DNA of 64,000 bases from Bradyrhizobium sp. Gha (lineage in GTDB: Bacteria > Pseudomonadota > Alphaproteobacteria > Rhizobiales > Xanthobacteraceae): assembly GCF_900113735.1 (NCBI RefSeq), contig NZ_FOQM01000001.1, positions 372,001 through 436,000 on the forward strand, written 5' to 3'. This document shows, in pieces, positions 1 to 8,926 of the stretch. The stretch's first letter is position 1; every line of letters starts with the position of its first letter. The position numbers and the translations under genes are program-made. A model generated the notes under the pieces. The model was not told where the DNA came from and searched no databases. It saw nothing but the letters and a program-made list of their open reading frames with translations.

Positions 1-296
1 CGATACGCTTTCTTCCCGAACAGAACTCCGTCGGCGGCTCGCTTTACGAGGCGCTCTCCGCGCGTGGCTTCAGGCCCGCACGGGGCCTGCAGCGATTGCG
101 GGCGACCCTCGTTGATCAAGCGGATGCGGAATTGCTCGGAGTCGCACCGGACAGCCCGGCGCTCTATATCCAGCGCATCGCCTATCTCGCCGACGGATCC
201 TGCGTCGAATTCACGAAATCCTGGTACCGCGCCGACGCCTACGACTTCGTCTCCGAGCTCACGCTGTCGCCGCCGGCCCGAAAGGCGCACCGATGA
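1..296 (+). CDS. GntR-family transcriptional regulator, C-terminal part (5' end outside window)
   Basis: The reading frame is open from base 3, so the gene starts upstream of the window. The visible ~97 residues match the ligand-binding UTRA domain of HutC/NagR-type GntR regulators: a segment like SLYEALSARGFRPARG, then the strands ALYIQRIAYL and VEFTKSWYRADAY near the end. The N-terminal winged helix is not visible. Its stop overlaps the ATG of the SIS-domain gene (ATGA at 293-296), so the two are translationally coupled. Since nagA follows, it probably represses this operon in response to an amino-sugar phosphate; that is inferred from context only. Confidence 0.85.
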   Translation, partial: IRFLPEQNSVGGSLYEALSARGFRPARGLQRLRATLVDQADAELLGVAPDSPALYIQRIAYLADGSCVEFTKSWYRADAYDFVSELTLSPPARKAHR

Positions 297-1318
297 CGAC
301 GCACATGCTTCAGGAGATCGGCGAGGCAGGCGATGCCGTCGCGCGCCAGCTGGGCCAGAATGCCGAGCGGCTCGCTGAGCTCGGAACGCGTCTGCGCGCC
401 CTCGATCCGCCCGTGGTCGCGACCATCGGCCGCGGCTCGTCGGACTGCTGCGCGCTCTACCTGAAATACCTCGTCGAGATTGTTTCGGGGGTGCCCTGTG
501 CCTCCATAGGCCCCTCCATCGCGACGCTTTATCGCACGCCCATGCGGCTCGAAGGCGGCGTTTCCGTCGCGATCTCGCAATCGGGACGCAGCCCGGACAT
601 CATCGAAATGCAGCGCGCCGCGCGAGGCGGCGGTGCGCTGGCGGTCGCACTGGTCAACGACGCGGCCTCACCGCTGGCGCAAGGGGCCGAAGTGCTGCTG
701 CCATTGTGCGCCGGCACGGAACGTTCGGTCGCCGCGACCAAATCGATGGTGGCGGGCCTCGCCGCGGGCGCGAGCCTGGTCGCGGCCTGGCGCGAGGATC
801 GGCAGCTCACAGACGCCCTCACCGGCCTGCCGGATGTGCTGCGCGGACAAGCGGCGCCGCCGCCCGCGGCGATGCTGGAACAACTCGCGAATGCTCGCAG
901 CGCTTTCGTGCTGGGCCGCGGCGCCACGCTCGCGATCGCCGCGGAGGCGGCGCTGAAGCTCAAGGAAACCTGCGCGATTCACGCCGAGGCCTACTCCGCC
1001 GCCGAGGTGCTGCATGGCCCGGCTGAACTCGTGGCCCCAGGCTTTCCCGTCATCGCCTTCGTGCCGTCCGACGCGGCGCGCGAAGGCATGCTGCCGACGC
1101 TCACGGCTCTGGCCGATGCGGGCGCGACGGTGATCGCAATCGAGGCGGGCGGCGGTGACGAGGCGCATCGCCTCGCCACCGCGAAGGTCGAGGCGACCCT
1201 GCTGGAGCCGATCGTCATGATCCACCGCTTCTACCACCTTGCCGAGGCGCTTGCGCTTCGGCTCGGTCGCGATCCTGACCGCCCGCGCAACCTGCGCAAG
1301 GTGACGGAGACCGTTTGA
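293..1318 (+). CDS. SIS-domain glucosamine-6-phosphate deaminase-like protein (NagB-II/AgaS type)
   Basis: 341 aa cytoplasmic protein with two tandem sugar-isomerase (SIS) domains, roughly residues 30-170 and 195-330. Typical phosphosugar-binding motifs are visible: GRGSSD, SQSGRSPD, the KSM of a TKS-type loop, and EAYSAAEVLHGP in the second domain. It lacks the glutaminase domain of GlmS, and with nagA directly downstream the expected reaction is deamination of glucosamine-6-phosphate to fructose-6-phosphate. It overlaps the GntR gene by 4 nt and touches nagA in a TGATG junction, so it is the middle gene of a tight operon. A fructosamine-type deglycase is a less likely alternative. Confidence 0.85.
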   Translation: MTTHMLQEIGEAGDAVARQLGQNAERLAELGTRLRALDPPVVATIGRGSSDCCALYLKYLVEIVSGVPCASIGPSIATLYRTPMRLEGGVSVAISQSGRSPDIIEMQRAARGGGALAVALVNDAASPLAQGAEVLLPLCAGTERSVAATKSMVAGLAAGASLVAAWREDRQLTDALTGLPDVLRGQAAPPPAAMLEQLANARSAFVLGRGATLAIAAEAALKLKETCAIHAEAYSAAEVLHGPAELVAPGFPVIAFVPSDAAREGMLPTLTALADAGATVIAIEAGGGDEAHRLATAKVEATLLEPIVMIHRFYHLAEALALRLGRDPDRPRNLRKVTETV

Positions 1319-2457
1319 TGATCGTTCTGTCCGGCGCGCGAATTTTCGACGGCGAACGCTTTCTCGATGACCATGCGGTTGTCATCGAAGGCGAGCGTAT
1401 CGCCGCAATCATCCCTTACTCCGAGAGGCCTGACGGTGCCGTGCGCGATCTCGGCGGCGGCCTGCTTGCGCCTGGCTATATCGACGTCCAGGTCAATGGT
1501 GGCGGCGGGGTCCTGTTCAACGAGGATCCGACGCCGGAAGGCATCGCGCGCATCGCCGCCGCACATCGCAAGTACGGGACCGTCGGGCTGTTGCCGACGC
1601 TGGTCACCGATGCGCCGCAAGTGATGGCGTCGGCGATTGCCGCAACGCGCGAGGCGCGGCGTCTGACCCGGGCAACCCTCGGCATCCATCTGGAAGGGCC
1701 GTTCCTCGACCCGCGCCGCAAGGGTGCGCACGAGCTGAAATACATCCGCAGCCTCCAGGCCAGCGACCTCACGACGATCGCCAACGCGAATTGCGGCGCG
1801 GTCATGCTGACGCTCGCGCCCAATCGGGTCAGCGCGGAGAGCATCGCCGAACTCGCCCGGCACGGCGTGCTCGTCTCGCTCGGCCATTCGGGAGCGAGCT
1901 ACGAGGAGGCGCGCGCCGCCGTCGGCGCGGGCGCGCGCGCGTTCACCCATCTGTTCAATGCGATGAGCGCGCCGGTCGGACGCGAGCCGGGTATGGTCGG
2001 TGCCGCGCTCGATCTCGATGAAGCGTTCGTGGGCATCATCGCCGATGGCCATCATGTCCACCCGGCGAACCTGCGCGTCGCCCTTGCCGCCAAGCGGCAC
2101 GATCGTTTCATGTTGATCACCGACGCGATGCCGCCGGCGGCCGGTGGACCCGACAATTTCGATCTCCAGGGCCGCCGCGTGACGTGCGCAGACGGCTGCC
2201 TGCGCCTCGACGACGGAACGCTCGCCGGTTCGGTTCTGACAATGGACGGGGCCGTGCGCTATGCGGTCAATGTCGTGGGGCTCGATCTCGCCGATGCCCT
2301 CGCAATGGCGTCGCGCGTTCCAGCGGCATTTCTGCGGCGTGAAACCGAGCTCGGCCGCATCGCGCCCGGATATCTGGCGAGCCTCGTGCACCTCGACGAC
2401 GATTTGCGCGTCCTCGAAACCTGGATCGAGGGTAGCCCAGCCGCTGGCATTGCCTGA
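1318..2457 (+). CDS. nagA: N-acetylglucosamine-6-phosphate deacetylase
   Basis: 379 aa amidohydrolase-superfamily enzyme that removes acetate from GlcNAc-6-phosphate. Conserved elements appear in order: the metal-site Glu in HLEGPFLDP followed by KGAH, the His of GHSGAS, the His of THLFNAM, the substrate loop IADGHHVHP, and the catalytic Asp of LITDAMPP. Length is normal for the family. I chose the ATG at 1318, which overlaps the preceding TGA as TGATG; an in-frame TTG one codon upstream is possible. It acts before the SIS-domain deaminase in the amino-sugar route. Confidence 0.95.
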   Translation: MIVLSGARIFDGERFLDDHAVVIEGERIAAIIPYSERPDGAVRDLGGGLLAPGYIDVQVNGGGGVLFNEDPTPEGIARIAAAHRKYGTVGLLPTLVTDAPQVMASAIAATREARRLTRATLGIHLEGPFLDPRRKGAHELKYIRSLQASDLTTIANANCGAVMLTLAPNRVSAESIAELARHGVLVSLGHSGASYEEARAAVGAGARAFTHLFNAMSAPVGREPGMVGAALDLDEAFVGIIADGHHVHPANLRVALAAKRHDRFMLITDAMPPAAGGPDNFDLQGRRVTCADGCLRLDDGTLAGSVLTMDGAVRYAVNVVGLDLADALAMASRVPAAFLRRETELGRIAPGYLASLVHLDDDLRVLETWIEGSPAAGIA

Positions 2458-2501
2458 TTCACGGATCCGCCGAGGATTGTTTCCACTGAAGGATTTGAGC
2501 C

Positions 2502-3599
2502 ATGCCCTCGCCATCCGCTTCGACCGAACAGCGAATACGCGTTCTCGTCGTCGGCCTCGGCACCATGGGAACCAGCCACGCCCGCGCCTACAGAGCGATC
2601 GAAGGCTTCGAGCTCGCAGGCCTCTGCACCTCCCGTGCGGCTGAGCGCCAGGATCTCGAGGGCGAGTTTCCCGGTGTGCCGCGTTTCGAACGATACGACG
2701 AGGCTCTCGCGACGCTGCGTCCGGATGCCGTCGCCATTTGTACGTACACCGAACATCATGCCGACATGGCTCTTCGGGCTTTCGCGGCCGGTGCGCATGT
2801 GTTCTGCGAAAAGCCCTTGGCCGACACGCTGGCATCAGCCAGTCGTGTGGTCGACGCCGCGCGGACGAGCGGAAAGGCGCTTCTGATCGGCTACATCCTG
2901 CGCGTTCACCCATCATGGTCGCGCTTCGTCGAGATCGGCCGTACGCTCGGAAAGCCGCTCGTGATGCGCATGAATCTCAACCAGCAATCGGACGGCTCCT
3001 TCTGGGAGGTCCACAAGAAGCTCATGCTGTCGACTTCGCCGATCGTCGATTGCGGCGTCCACTATGTCGACATCATGTGCCAGGTGACACGCGCGCGTCC
3101 TGTCATGGTCCATGCCGTCGGGGCGCGGCTCACGGACGAGATCGCGCCTGACATGCACAATTACGGCCATCTTCACATCGTGTTCGACGACGGATCGGTC
3201 GGCTGGTACGAGGTCGGCTGGGGACCGATGATGAGCGAGACCGCTCATTTCGTGAAGGACATCATCGGGCCGAACGGCAGCGTGTCGATCGTTGCGAAGG
3301 AGAGCACCGGGCCGGCTGCGAGTTCGGCGGACCACGACACCCACACCCAGACCAACGCGCTTCGTATCCATCACGCGGCTCGTACCCCCGAGGGTCGTTT
3401 CGCAAGACCCGACGAACTCCTCTCGACCGCCGACGAACCCCGCCACCAGGAGCTCTGCGAGCGCGAGCAGCGGCTGTTTCTCGGGGCGATCCGTGGCGAG
3501 ATCGACCTGTCCGAACATCACGAGGACGCGATCAACTCACTACGCATCGTCTTTGCCGCCGACGAGAGCGTTCGCAGCGGTGAAGCCGTCCGCCTGTAG
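2502..3599 (+). CDS. Gfo/Idh/MocA-family NAD(P)-dependent oxidoreductase
   Basis: 365 aa. An N-terminal Rossmann fold (VVGLGTMGTSHARAY) is followed by the family's CEKPLA motif near residue 105 and a C-terminal substrate domain with SPIVDCGVHYVD. Such enzymes oxidise or epimerise sugars and inositols. An AAGGA Shine-Dalgarno lies about 10 nt before the ATG. It follows nagA by 44 nt on the same strand and is probably in the same operon, which suggests an amino-sugar or related sugar as substrate. The exact substrate cannot be read from the sequence. Confidence 0.85.
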   Translation: MPSPSASTEQRIRVLVVGLGTMGTSHARAYRAIEGFELAGLCTSRAAERQDLEGEFPGVPRFERYDEALATLRPDAVAICTYTEHHADMALRAFAAGAHVFCEKPLADTLASASRVVDAARTSGKALLIGYILRVHPSWSRFVEIGRTLGKPLVMRMNLNQQSDGSFWEVHKKLMLSTSPIVDCGVHYVDIMCQVTRARPVMVHAVGARLTDEIAPDMHNYGHLHIVFDDGSVGWYEVGWGPMMSETAHFVKDIIGPNGSVSIVAKESTGPAASSADHDTHTQTNALRIHHAARTPEGRFARPDELLSTADEPRHQELCEREQRLFLGAIRGEIDLSEHHEDAINSLRIVFAADESVRSGEAVRL

Positions 3600-3646
3600 G
3601 TCCGCCGCGCGTGGCACCGTGCACGTGGGAACTCCGCGAGTGAATC

Positions 3647-3670
3647 GGAACAATCCCGACGGCGCGCGTT
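3647..3670 (+). promoter_or_regulatory. Possible EcfG-type promoter upstream of kup
   Basis: GGAAC at 3647-3651 and CGTT at 3667-3670 are separated by 15 nt, one less than the 16 nt in the better sites of this window. It lies 73 nt before the kup ATG. The elements are exact but the spacing is short, so this is tentative. Confidence 0.35.
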
Positions 3671-3743
3671 AACGGGTCATGCCCAGCGACCGATTCAATC
3701 CGGTGGATCGCGACACGACATCCGAACCATCCCGTTCGGCCTG

Positions 3744-5663
3744 ATGTCTAGCACCGCGACATCAGCAGTTTGCGCCAAAACCGGCGGGACCGGTTCCCCC
3801 CAAGCTCGCGTCGGACACCCGCCAAGTCTCTCCACGATCCTGCTTGCACTCGGGATCGTCTATGGCGATCTGGGCACGAGCCCCCTGTATACGTTGCAAA
3901 CGATCAGGCAGATGATGGGCCGGGACTTCTCCGCGGAGGCAGCGCTGGGCTCGCTGTCGCTGATCATCTGGGCCCTGATCATCACCATCACGATCAAATA
4001 CGGCCTCTTCGTCATGCGGGCCGACAATCACGGCGAAGGTGGCATCCTGGCGCTGATGGCGCTCACGGGGGCACGCGGGTCGCGTCGCGGGCGCTTGTTG
4101 ATCATGGCCGGGCTGTTCGGCGCCGCCTTGATCTACGGCGATGGCATCATCACCCCTGCCATCTCGGTCTTGAGCGCCGTCGAAGGCTTGAACGTGGCGA
4201 CGTCGGTCTTCAAGCCCTACACGATGCCGATCGCCGTCGCGATCCTCACCGCGCTGTTCGCGATCCAGAGCCGCGGCACGGCAATCGTCGGACGGGCATT
4301 CGGCCCCATCATGCTGCTCTGGTTTATCACGATGGGAGTGCTCGGAGTGTTGGGCATCGCCCGTCACGTCGGCGTACTGGCCGCGCTCAACCCGAGCTAT
4401 GGCATCAAGCTGCTCGTCGATCATGGCCTCGTCGGCTTCGCGCTGCTTGGCGGCGTGTTTCTCGCCCTGACCGGCGGCGAGGCGCTTTATGCTGACATGG
4501 GACATGTCGGCCGGACCCCCATCAGGCTGGCTTGGTTCAGCATCGTGCTTCCAGCCCTGGTCCTGAACTATGCCGGGCAAGTCGGCAATTTCGTCGATGC
4601 GCCAAATCATGAGGGCAATCCCTTTTTCCTGATGGCGCCAGCCTGGGCGGTCTACCCGCTGGTCCTTCTTGCAACGCTGGCGACGATCATTGCGAGCCAG
4701 GCCATCATCACCGGCTCGTTCTCGATGACCAGGCAAGCCATGCAGCTCGGCTGGTTTCCGGGCGTCCGGATCTTCCAGACCTCCGCCGACCAATACGGTC
4801 AGATCTACGCCCCGTTCGTGAACTGGACCATGATGATCCTGACCATCGCGCTCACGATCGGGTTTGGCAGCTCGGACCGTCTTGCGGGTGCGTACGGGAC
4901 CGCCGTCTCTACCACCATGGTGCTCACCACGGTGCTCTTGTTCGCGGTCATGCACGCGCGCTGGCATTGGAGCATCTGGCGGTCGATCGCCCTGGCCGGC
5001 GCCCTCGGCATCGTCGATTTGGCATTCTTTGGCGCCAACCTGCTCAAGATCCTGGACGGAGGATGGATACCCCTCGCCTTCGGCGCGCTGGTGTTTACCG
5101 TCATGCTCATTTGGCACGACGGCGTCGCCAGGCTGCATCGCCGGAATGCCGCGCGCTCGGAGTCAATCGAAGAATTCATCACCCGGCTCGCCGAAGAAAA
5201 CATCGCGCGGATCTCGGGGACCGGCGTGTTCCTGACGCGCCTTGGCACGGGCATGCCGCCGATGATCGTCAATTACGTGAGACAGACCCGGTCGCTGCAT
5301 CAGACCGTGATCGCCCTCACCGTCAGTTTCGAAGCCATGCCGCGCATCAGCGCGCCCGATCGCGTCAAGTGCGAACAGCTCGGCGAAGGCGTGTGGCACA
5401 TGATGGTCCGTTTCGGCTTCGTCGAGATTCCCGATCTTCCGTCCGTCATCGCACAGGCAAAACGCGAGGGACTGCCCGCCTGGGAGCGGCCCACCTACTA
5501 TGTCGAGCGATACGATCCGGTCAATCGCCCCGGCAGCTCACTGCTGTCGCGCTGGCGAACGAGCCTGTTTGGCTTCATGGTTCGCAATTCCGCACATGCC
5601 GTGGATCGGTTCCAGATGCCCAGCAATGCGCTGGTCGAGCTCGGCCGCAGGATAGAGTTGTGA
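3744..5663 (+). CDS. kup: Kup-type low-affinity potassium uptake protein
   Basis: 639 aa inner-membrane potassium/proton symporter of the KUP/HAK family. The family signature GIVYGDLGTSPLY is near the N terminus, followed by about 12 hydrophobic segments up to residue ~460 and a cytosolic C-terminal domain of ~170 residues. Length matches family members (600-700 aa). The start at 3744 has no strong Shine-Dalgarno. The gene stands alone between the amino-sugar operon and small conserved genes; a possible stress-type promoter lies at 3647-3670. Confidence 0.95.
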   Translation: MSSTATSAVCAKTGGTGSPQARVGHPPSLSTILLALGIVYGDLGTSPLYTLQTIRQMMGRDFSAEAALGSLSLIIWALIITITIKYGLFVMRADNHGEGGILALMALTGARGSRRGRLLIMAGLFGAALIYGDGIITPAISVLSAVEGLNVATSVFKPYTMPIAVAILTALFAIQSRGTAIVGRAFGPIMLLWFITMGVLGVLGIARHVGVLAALNPSYGIKLLVDHGLVGFALLGGVFLALTGGEALYADMGHVGRTPIRLAWFSIVLPALVLNYAGQVGNFVDAPNHEGNPFFLMAPAWAVYPLVLLATLATIIASQAIITGSFSMTRQAMQLGWFPGVRIFQTSADQYGQIYAPFVNWTMMILTIALTIGFGSSDRLAGAYGTAVSTTMVLTTVLLFAVMHARWHWSIWRSIALAGALGIVDLAFFGANLLKILDGGWIPLAFGALVFTVMLIWHDGVARLHRRNAARSESIEEFITRLAEENIARISGTGVFLTRLGTGMPPMIVNYVRQTRSLHQTVIALTVSFEAMPRISAPDRVKCEQLGEGVWHMMVRFGFVEIPDLPSVIAQAKREGLPAWERPTYYVERYDPVNRPGSSLLSRWRTSLFGFMVRNSAHAVDRFQMPSNALVELGRRIEL

Positions 5664-5745
5664 TCACGTCTGGCTTCGTTGGCGCGCGCAGCCGATGTCG
5701 GAACCAACACCCTGATTCGTGCTTTAGGATTCCAGGAGGATCAAC

Positions 5746-6042
5746 ATGGCACGCACAGCAACCTGGAAGCGGCCCGGCTCGCCGATCGGCAAGAAGGGAC
5801 CGCGCAAAGCAAACCCTTCGTACAAGCGTCGCTCGCGTCAGCCGTGGTCGACGGCCGACGTCAAGATGCTGCGGCAGCTCGCGAAGGGAAATACGCCCAC
5901 CGGCGTCATGAGCATCAAACTTCAGCGCCCGATCGCCGCAATCCGCAGCAAGGCGCAGCGCGAAGGCATCTCGCTCAAGCCGGTCAATCGCTCGCCCTAT
6001 AACCGCCGCGCGACCAAGGCTCGCGCGACGAAGCGGCGCTGA
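5746..6042 (+). CDS. Small, very basic conserved protein with a helix pattern like SANT/Myb domains
   Basis: 98 aa, rich in Lys and Arg at both ends (KKGPRKANPSYKRRSRQ, and a tail of alternating R, K, A and T). The centre, from PWSTADVKMLRQLA to RPIAAIRSKAQREGI, has the W-x-n-D...L...IA..L.R...AI..KA pattern of small SANT/Myb-like DNA-binding helices. A perfect AGGAGG (5734-5739) precedes the ATG. A nucleic-acid-binding role is inferred from charge and pattern only; I do not recognise a named family. Confidence 0.75.
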   Translation: MARTATWKRPGSPIGKKGPRKANPSYKRRSRQPWSTADVKMLRQLAKGNTPTGVMSIKLQRPIAAIRSKAQREGISLKPVNRSPYNRRATKARATKRR

Positions 6043-6107
6043 CGGTCGAGGGCGTTGTTCGCTGGAGCCTCGGCTCGATCGACCGCGACCAACAGCGGCT
6101 GTCAGAG

Positions 6108-6830
6108 ATGTCACGCGTTCTGATCGGTACTTCCGGCTGGCACTACGATTCATGGCGCGGTCCCTTCTTTCCGGATGGCCTGCCGCTGAAAGAGCAGCTT
6201 CGCTACTATGCCAGCCGGTTCGAGACGACCGAGCTCAACGGCGTGTTCTACCGGACACCGACACCGCAAGCCGTGAAGGCATGGCGGGATCAGACGGCTG
6301 AGGATTTCGTCTTCACCTGGAAGGCATCCAAGTTCATCACGCATTGGAAGCGCCTGTCCGACGCCAGCGAAAACAGCCTCGCATTGCTGGAGGACCGCAT
6401 CTCCGCTTTGGGCGGCAAGGCCGGACCGATCCTGTTTCAGTTGCCGCCCCGGTTCGAGGCAAATCCCGACAGGCTCGCATCGTTCTTCAAGCTGCTCACG
6501 AAGAAGCGCCGCTATAGCTTCGAGTTTCGACATCCAAGCTGGTACCAACCCCGCATTCTCAGGATGCTCGCTGACCAGAACATCTCGCTCTGCCTGTCGG
6601 ACCATCACGATGCACCGGCGCCCTGGAAGCGCACGGCAGATTTCGTCTATGTGCGCGGCCACGGGCCGGGCGGACGCTATTACGGCCACTATGGCCGCTC
6701 GACACTGACGCAATGGGCGCGGCGCATCACATCCTGGAAGCGGCAAGGCTGCGACGTCTATGTCTATTTCGACAACGACCAGAAGAGCGCGGCCCCTGCC
6801 GATGCGCTGAAGCTCAAGGCGATGCTTTAG
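6108..6830 (+). CDS. DUF72 (YecE-like) protein
   Basis: 240 aa. The N-terminal IGTSGWHYDSWRGPFFP, the ELNGVFYRTPTPQAVKAW segment, the FEFRHPSW motif and the YVYFDNDQKSAAPADA C terminus are all typical of the DUF72/YecE TIM-barrel family. The biochemical role of the family is not established, although conserved Glu, Arg and His residues suggest an enzyme. Full length. It ends 2 nt before the convergent small gene at 6833-7006. Confidence 0.9.
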   Translation: MSRVLIGTSGWHYDSWRGPFFPDGLPLKEQLRYYASRFETTELNGVFYRTPTPQAVKAWRDQTAEDFVFTWKASKFITHWKRLSDASENSLALLEDRISALGGKAGPILFQLPPRFEANPDRLASFFKLLTKKRRYSFEFRHPSWYQPRILRMLADQNISLCLSDHHDAPAPWKRTADFVYVRGHGPGGRYYGHYGRSTLTQWARRITSWKRQGCDVYVYFDNDQKSAAPADALKLKAML

Positions 6831-6832
6831 CG

Positions 6833-7006
6833 CTATGGGCCGCCGGCGACCGAGCCGGCGATCACCATGACGAGGTCGGCCAGGTCGATCTTTCCGTTGA
6901 CGATCAGCTCTTCCGCAGAGCCCTCGACCTTCAGCGCCTGCGGCCGGTTGGCCGCCTGACGCTTGAGCTCGCCGATGATGGCTTCCTTGAGCTTCTCTTC
7001 CAGCAT
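6833..7006 (-). CDS. Small conserved protein of unknown function (57 aa)
   Basis: 57 aa beginning MLEEKLKEAIIGELKRQ; the second half is KVEGSAEELIVNGKIDLADL followed by a short hydrophobic tail. A GGA-containing Shine-Dalgarno (AAAGGACG) sits 5-6 nt before the ATG at 7006, which is why I prefer this start to one 17 codons upstream that would overlap the neighbouring reductase gene. It lies 19 nt downstream of the flavodoxin-fold reductase on the same strand and is probably co-transcribed with it. No function can be assigned. Confidence 0.65.
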   Translation of the reverse strand: MLEEKLKEAIIGELKRQAANRPQALKVEGSAEELIVNGKIDLADLVMVIAGSVAGGP

Positions 7007-7025
7007 TCGTCGTCCTTTCAGGCGA

Positions 7026-8102
7026 TCATTTCGGGGCTGGCTCTTCGAGACCGACACCCGGCTCCAACAGTTGCCCGCTCCGGGCGAGCTTCACGGCGCG
7101 GCCAAGCGTCTTGGCTGCATTCAGCACGTCCTGCTGAAACGCACGATCTTCGTCCAGCGCCAAGTGAGAGGTCGCATATTGCTCCATGTAGCCGACGTAG
7201 CCGTCCGTCTCACCGAAGCGGCCCGCGGAGATCAGATGCATGTCGGTCAGCCAATCGGACAGCGTTCGGCGAACGCCCTCGGCACCGACGCTGTCGCCGT
7301 GAACGATGAGGCCGAAATGGCGGCCGGCGAGATGACGCGGATAGGGCCAGCCCTTGAGCTCCAGCGCCTTGGCTTCAGCGGCCTTCTTGCCGTGCGTCGA
7401 TGTCGGGTCCGGGTTGCCGCCGTCGGCGCAGACCAGCCGATCCATCATCGCCTTGAGACCGCCCGGCACGTGGTACCAGTTCACCGGGGCCACGATCAGG
7501 ATGCCATGCGCGGCAACCCAGAGCGGATAGATCTCGTTCATCCAGTCGCTGGTCTGGCCCAGCGAATAGTTGGGATAGCAACTGCACGGCCAGTGGCAGA
7601 GCGGCATGGCGGTGGAGACGCAGGATTTGCAGGGATGAATGTTCTTGCCGAACTCGGACGTCAGGCGGGAGAGATCGAGGATGTCGACGGCAAAGCCCAT
7701 CTCGGTGAAAACAGGCTCGGCGAGCTTGACCATCCGCCACGTCTTGGACATCTCGCCGGGACAGGTGTGCTCACTGCGCGCCGAGCCGTTGATGACGAGG
7801 ATGCGCGGCGCCGCGCCGGCATCGTCGTGCTGCCGCTGTGCCCCAAGGATGGCATCGCGCGCGGCCAGCCAGTCGACGGCGAGATCGTAGTCGGGATCAG
7901 CAAAGCCCGCGCCCGCCTTGCGCGTCACCGGCGCTTTGCGCGAATGACTATAAGCATCCCAGGCGGCGCCGACGATCGCGTCGAGTTCGTGAGCGAGCGG
8001 AGCGAAGGCAGGATCGACGAACTGGCTCTTGTAGCGGCTTTCGAATTCCTCACGCGACAGCTTGACGGGCGGCATCCCCTTGCGAACGTCTGGATCCGCC
8101 AT
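7026..8102 (-). CDS. Flavodoxin-fold NAD(P)H-dependent FMN reductase-like protein
   Basis: 358 aa. The first ~95 residues are a polar extension. The flavodoxin-like core starts at RILVINGSARSEHTCPGEMS (FMN phosphate loop) and includes APVNWYHVPGGLKAMMDRLV, the flavin-site motif of NADPH-dependent FMN reductases. A central stretch has five closely spaced Cys residues (HPCKSCVSTAMPLCHWPCSC), unusual for this fold and perhaps a metal or redox site. An EcfG-type promoter lies at 8136-8160, so general-stress expression is likely. The substrate is unknown. Confidence 0.8.
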   Translation of the reverse strand: MADPDVRKGMPPVKLSREEFESRYKSQFVDPAFAPLAHELDAIVGAAWDAYSHSRKAPVTRKAGAGFADPDYDLAVDWLAARDAILGAQRQHDDAGAAPRILVINGSARSEHTCPGEMSKTWRMVKLAEPVFTEMGFAVDILDLSRLTSEFGKNIHPCKSCVSTAMPLCHWPCSCYPNYSLGQTSDWMNEIYPLWVAAHGILIVAPVNWYHVPGGLKAMMDRLVCADGGNPDPTSTHGKKAAEAKALELKGWPYPRHLAGRHFGLIVHGDSVGAEGVRRTLSDWLTDMHLISAGRFGETDGYVGYMEQYATSHLALDEDRAFQQDVLNAAKTLGRAVKLARSGQLLEPGVGLEEPAPK

Positions 8103-8135
8103 GCTGGCTCCTCGATCGATTGGTCCGATCGAACC

Positions 8136-8160
8136 AACCCGAATTGCCGCGCGCAGTTCC
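8136..8160 (-). promoter_or_regulatory. EcfG-type (general stress) promoter of the flavodoxin-fold reductase gene
   Basis: On the minus strand GGAAC (8160-8156) and GGTT (8139-8136) are separated by 16 nt. This fits the alphaproteobacterial EcfG pattern GGAAC-N16-cGTT with one variable base. The -10 element lies 33 nt before the ATG at 8102. Confidence 0.6.
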
Positions 8161-8185
8161 TAAGCATCCCACGGTGCCTGCCGCC

Positions 8186-8926
8186 TCACCGATAAAGCTG
8201 CAAATAGCCCGGTGAAAACAGCGCCGCGCTCTTGAGTGCATCCAGATCCGGAATCGTCAGCGTCCGCTCCCGCAGCGTGATCAGCCCGGACGCCCTCAGT
8301 TCCTGGATGGTGCGGTTGAGGTGGACCACGGAAAGCCCGGTCGCGTCAGCCAGATCCATCTGGGTCACAGGAAAGCTGCACGAGGTGCCGTCGACCTGAC
8401 CGACCGGGCGAAGCCGCTCGTAGATTTCGCAGAACAGATGGGCCACTTTCTCCAGTGCGACACGTCGTCCAAGGTTGATGGCCCATTCGCGCTGGATCGC
8501 GTTGTTCAGCGCCGTCTCGCACAAGAACGCTTCGGCAAGCGTTGGCTCGCTCGACGTGAGCTTCTCGAAACGGGCCCGCTTGATCTCGGCGTAAGCAACA
8601 GCCGTGGCCGTGGTGATCGAATGGTCGATCATGGGCAGCAGATAAGCATGCGCGTCGCAGGTCTCGCCGGGCAGGATGAAGTTGACGATCTGCCGCCGGC
8701 CGTCCTCGAGCGTCTTGTGCCGGAACAGCCAGCCCGAGAGCACCACCCGGACGCTGTCGACCCGATCGCCTTCGGCAACCAGATCTTCGCCCGGCCCCGC
8801 CCGGAACAGACCTTCGAGAATAGTCTGTTCGAGCGCCGCGACCGCTTCCTCGGACAGGGGCCGCAACGCATTGAGGCGGCGGACGGCCGCGTGTGCCAGA
8901 CCTCCATCGGTGCCGCGGGAGCGCAT
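8186..8926 (-). CDS. Crp/Fnr-family transcriptional regulator
   Basis: 246 aa. The N-terminal cyclic-nucleotide-binding-type beta roll (about residues 20-150) includes GEDLVAEGDRVDSVRVVLSG. The C-terminal Crp-type winged helix includes QMDLADATGLSVVHLNRTI as the recognition region. There is no N-terminal Cys cluster, so it is not an FNR-type oxygen sensor. Its ATG overlaps the stop of the large sensor kinase gene by one base (TGATG at 8928-8924), so the two are co-translated and probably act together. The ligand is unknown. Confidence 0.9.
   Translation of the reverse strand: MRSRGTDGGLAHAAVRRLNALRPLSEEAVAALEQTILEGLFRAGPGEDLVAEGDRVDSVRVVLSGWLFRHKTLEDGRRQIVNFILPGETCDAHAYLLPMIDHSITTATAVAYAEIKRARFEKLTSSEPTLAEAFLCETALNNAIQREWAINLGRRVALEKVAHLFCEIYERLRPVGQVDGTSCSFPVTQMDLADATGLSVVHLNRTIQELRASGLITLRERTLTIPDLDALKSAALFSPGYLQLYR

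Noticed and set aside
1231..2916. A 561-codon minus-strand frame opposite nagA and the Gfo/Idh gene
   Set aside because: Arg-rich composition and no motif; nagA and the oxidoreductase on the plus strand have full family signatures.
3762..5138. A long minus-strand frame opposite kup
   Set aside because: Composition dominated by Asp, Arg, Gln and His; kup explains the region.
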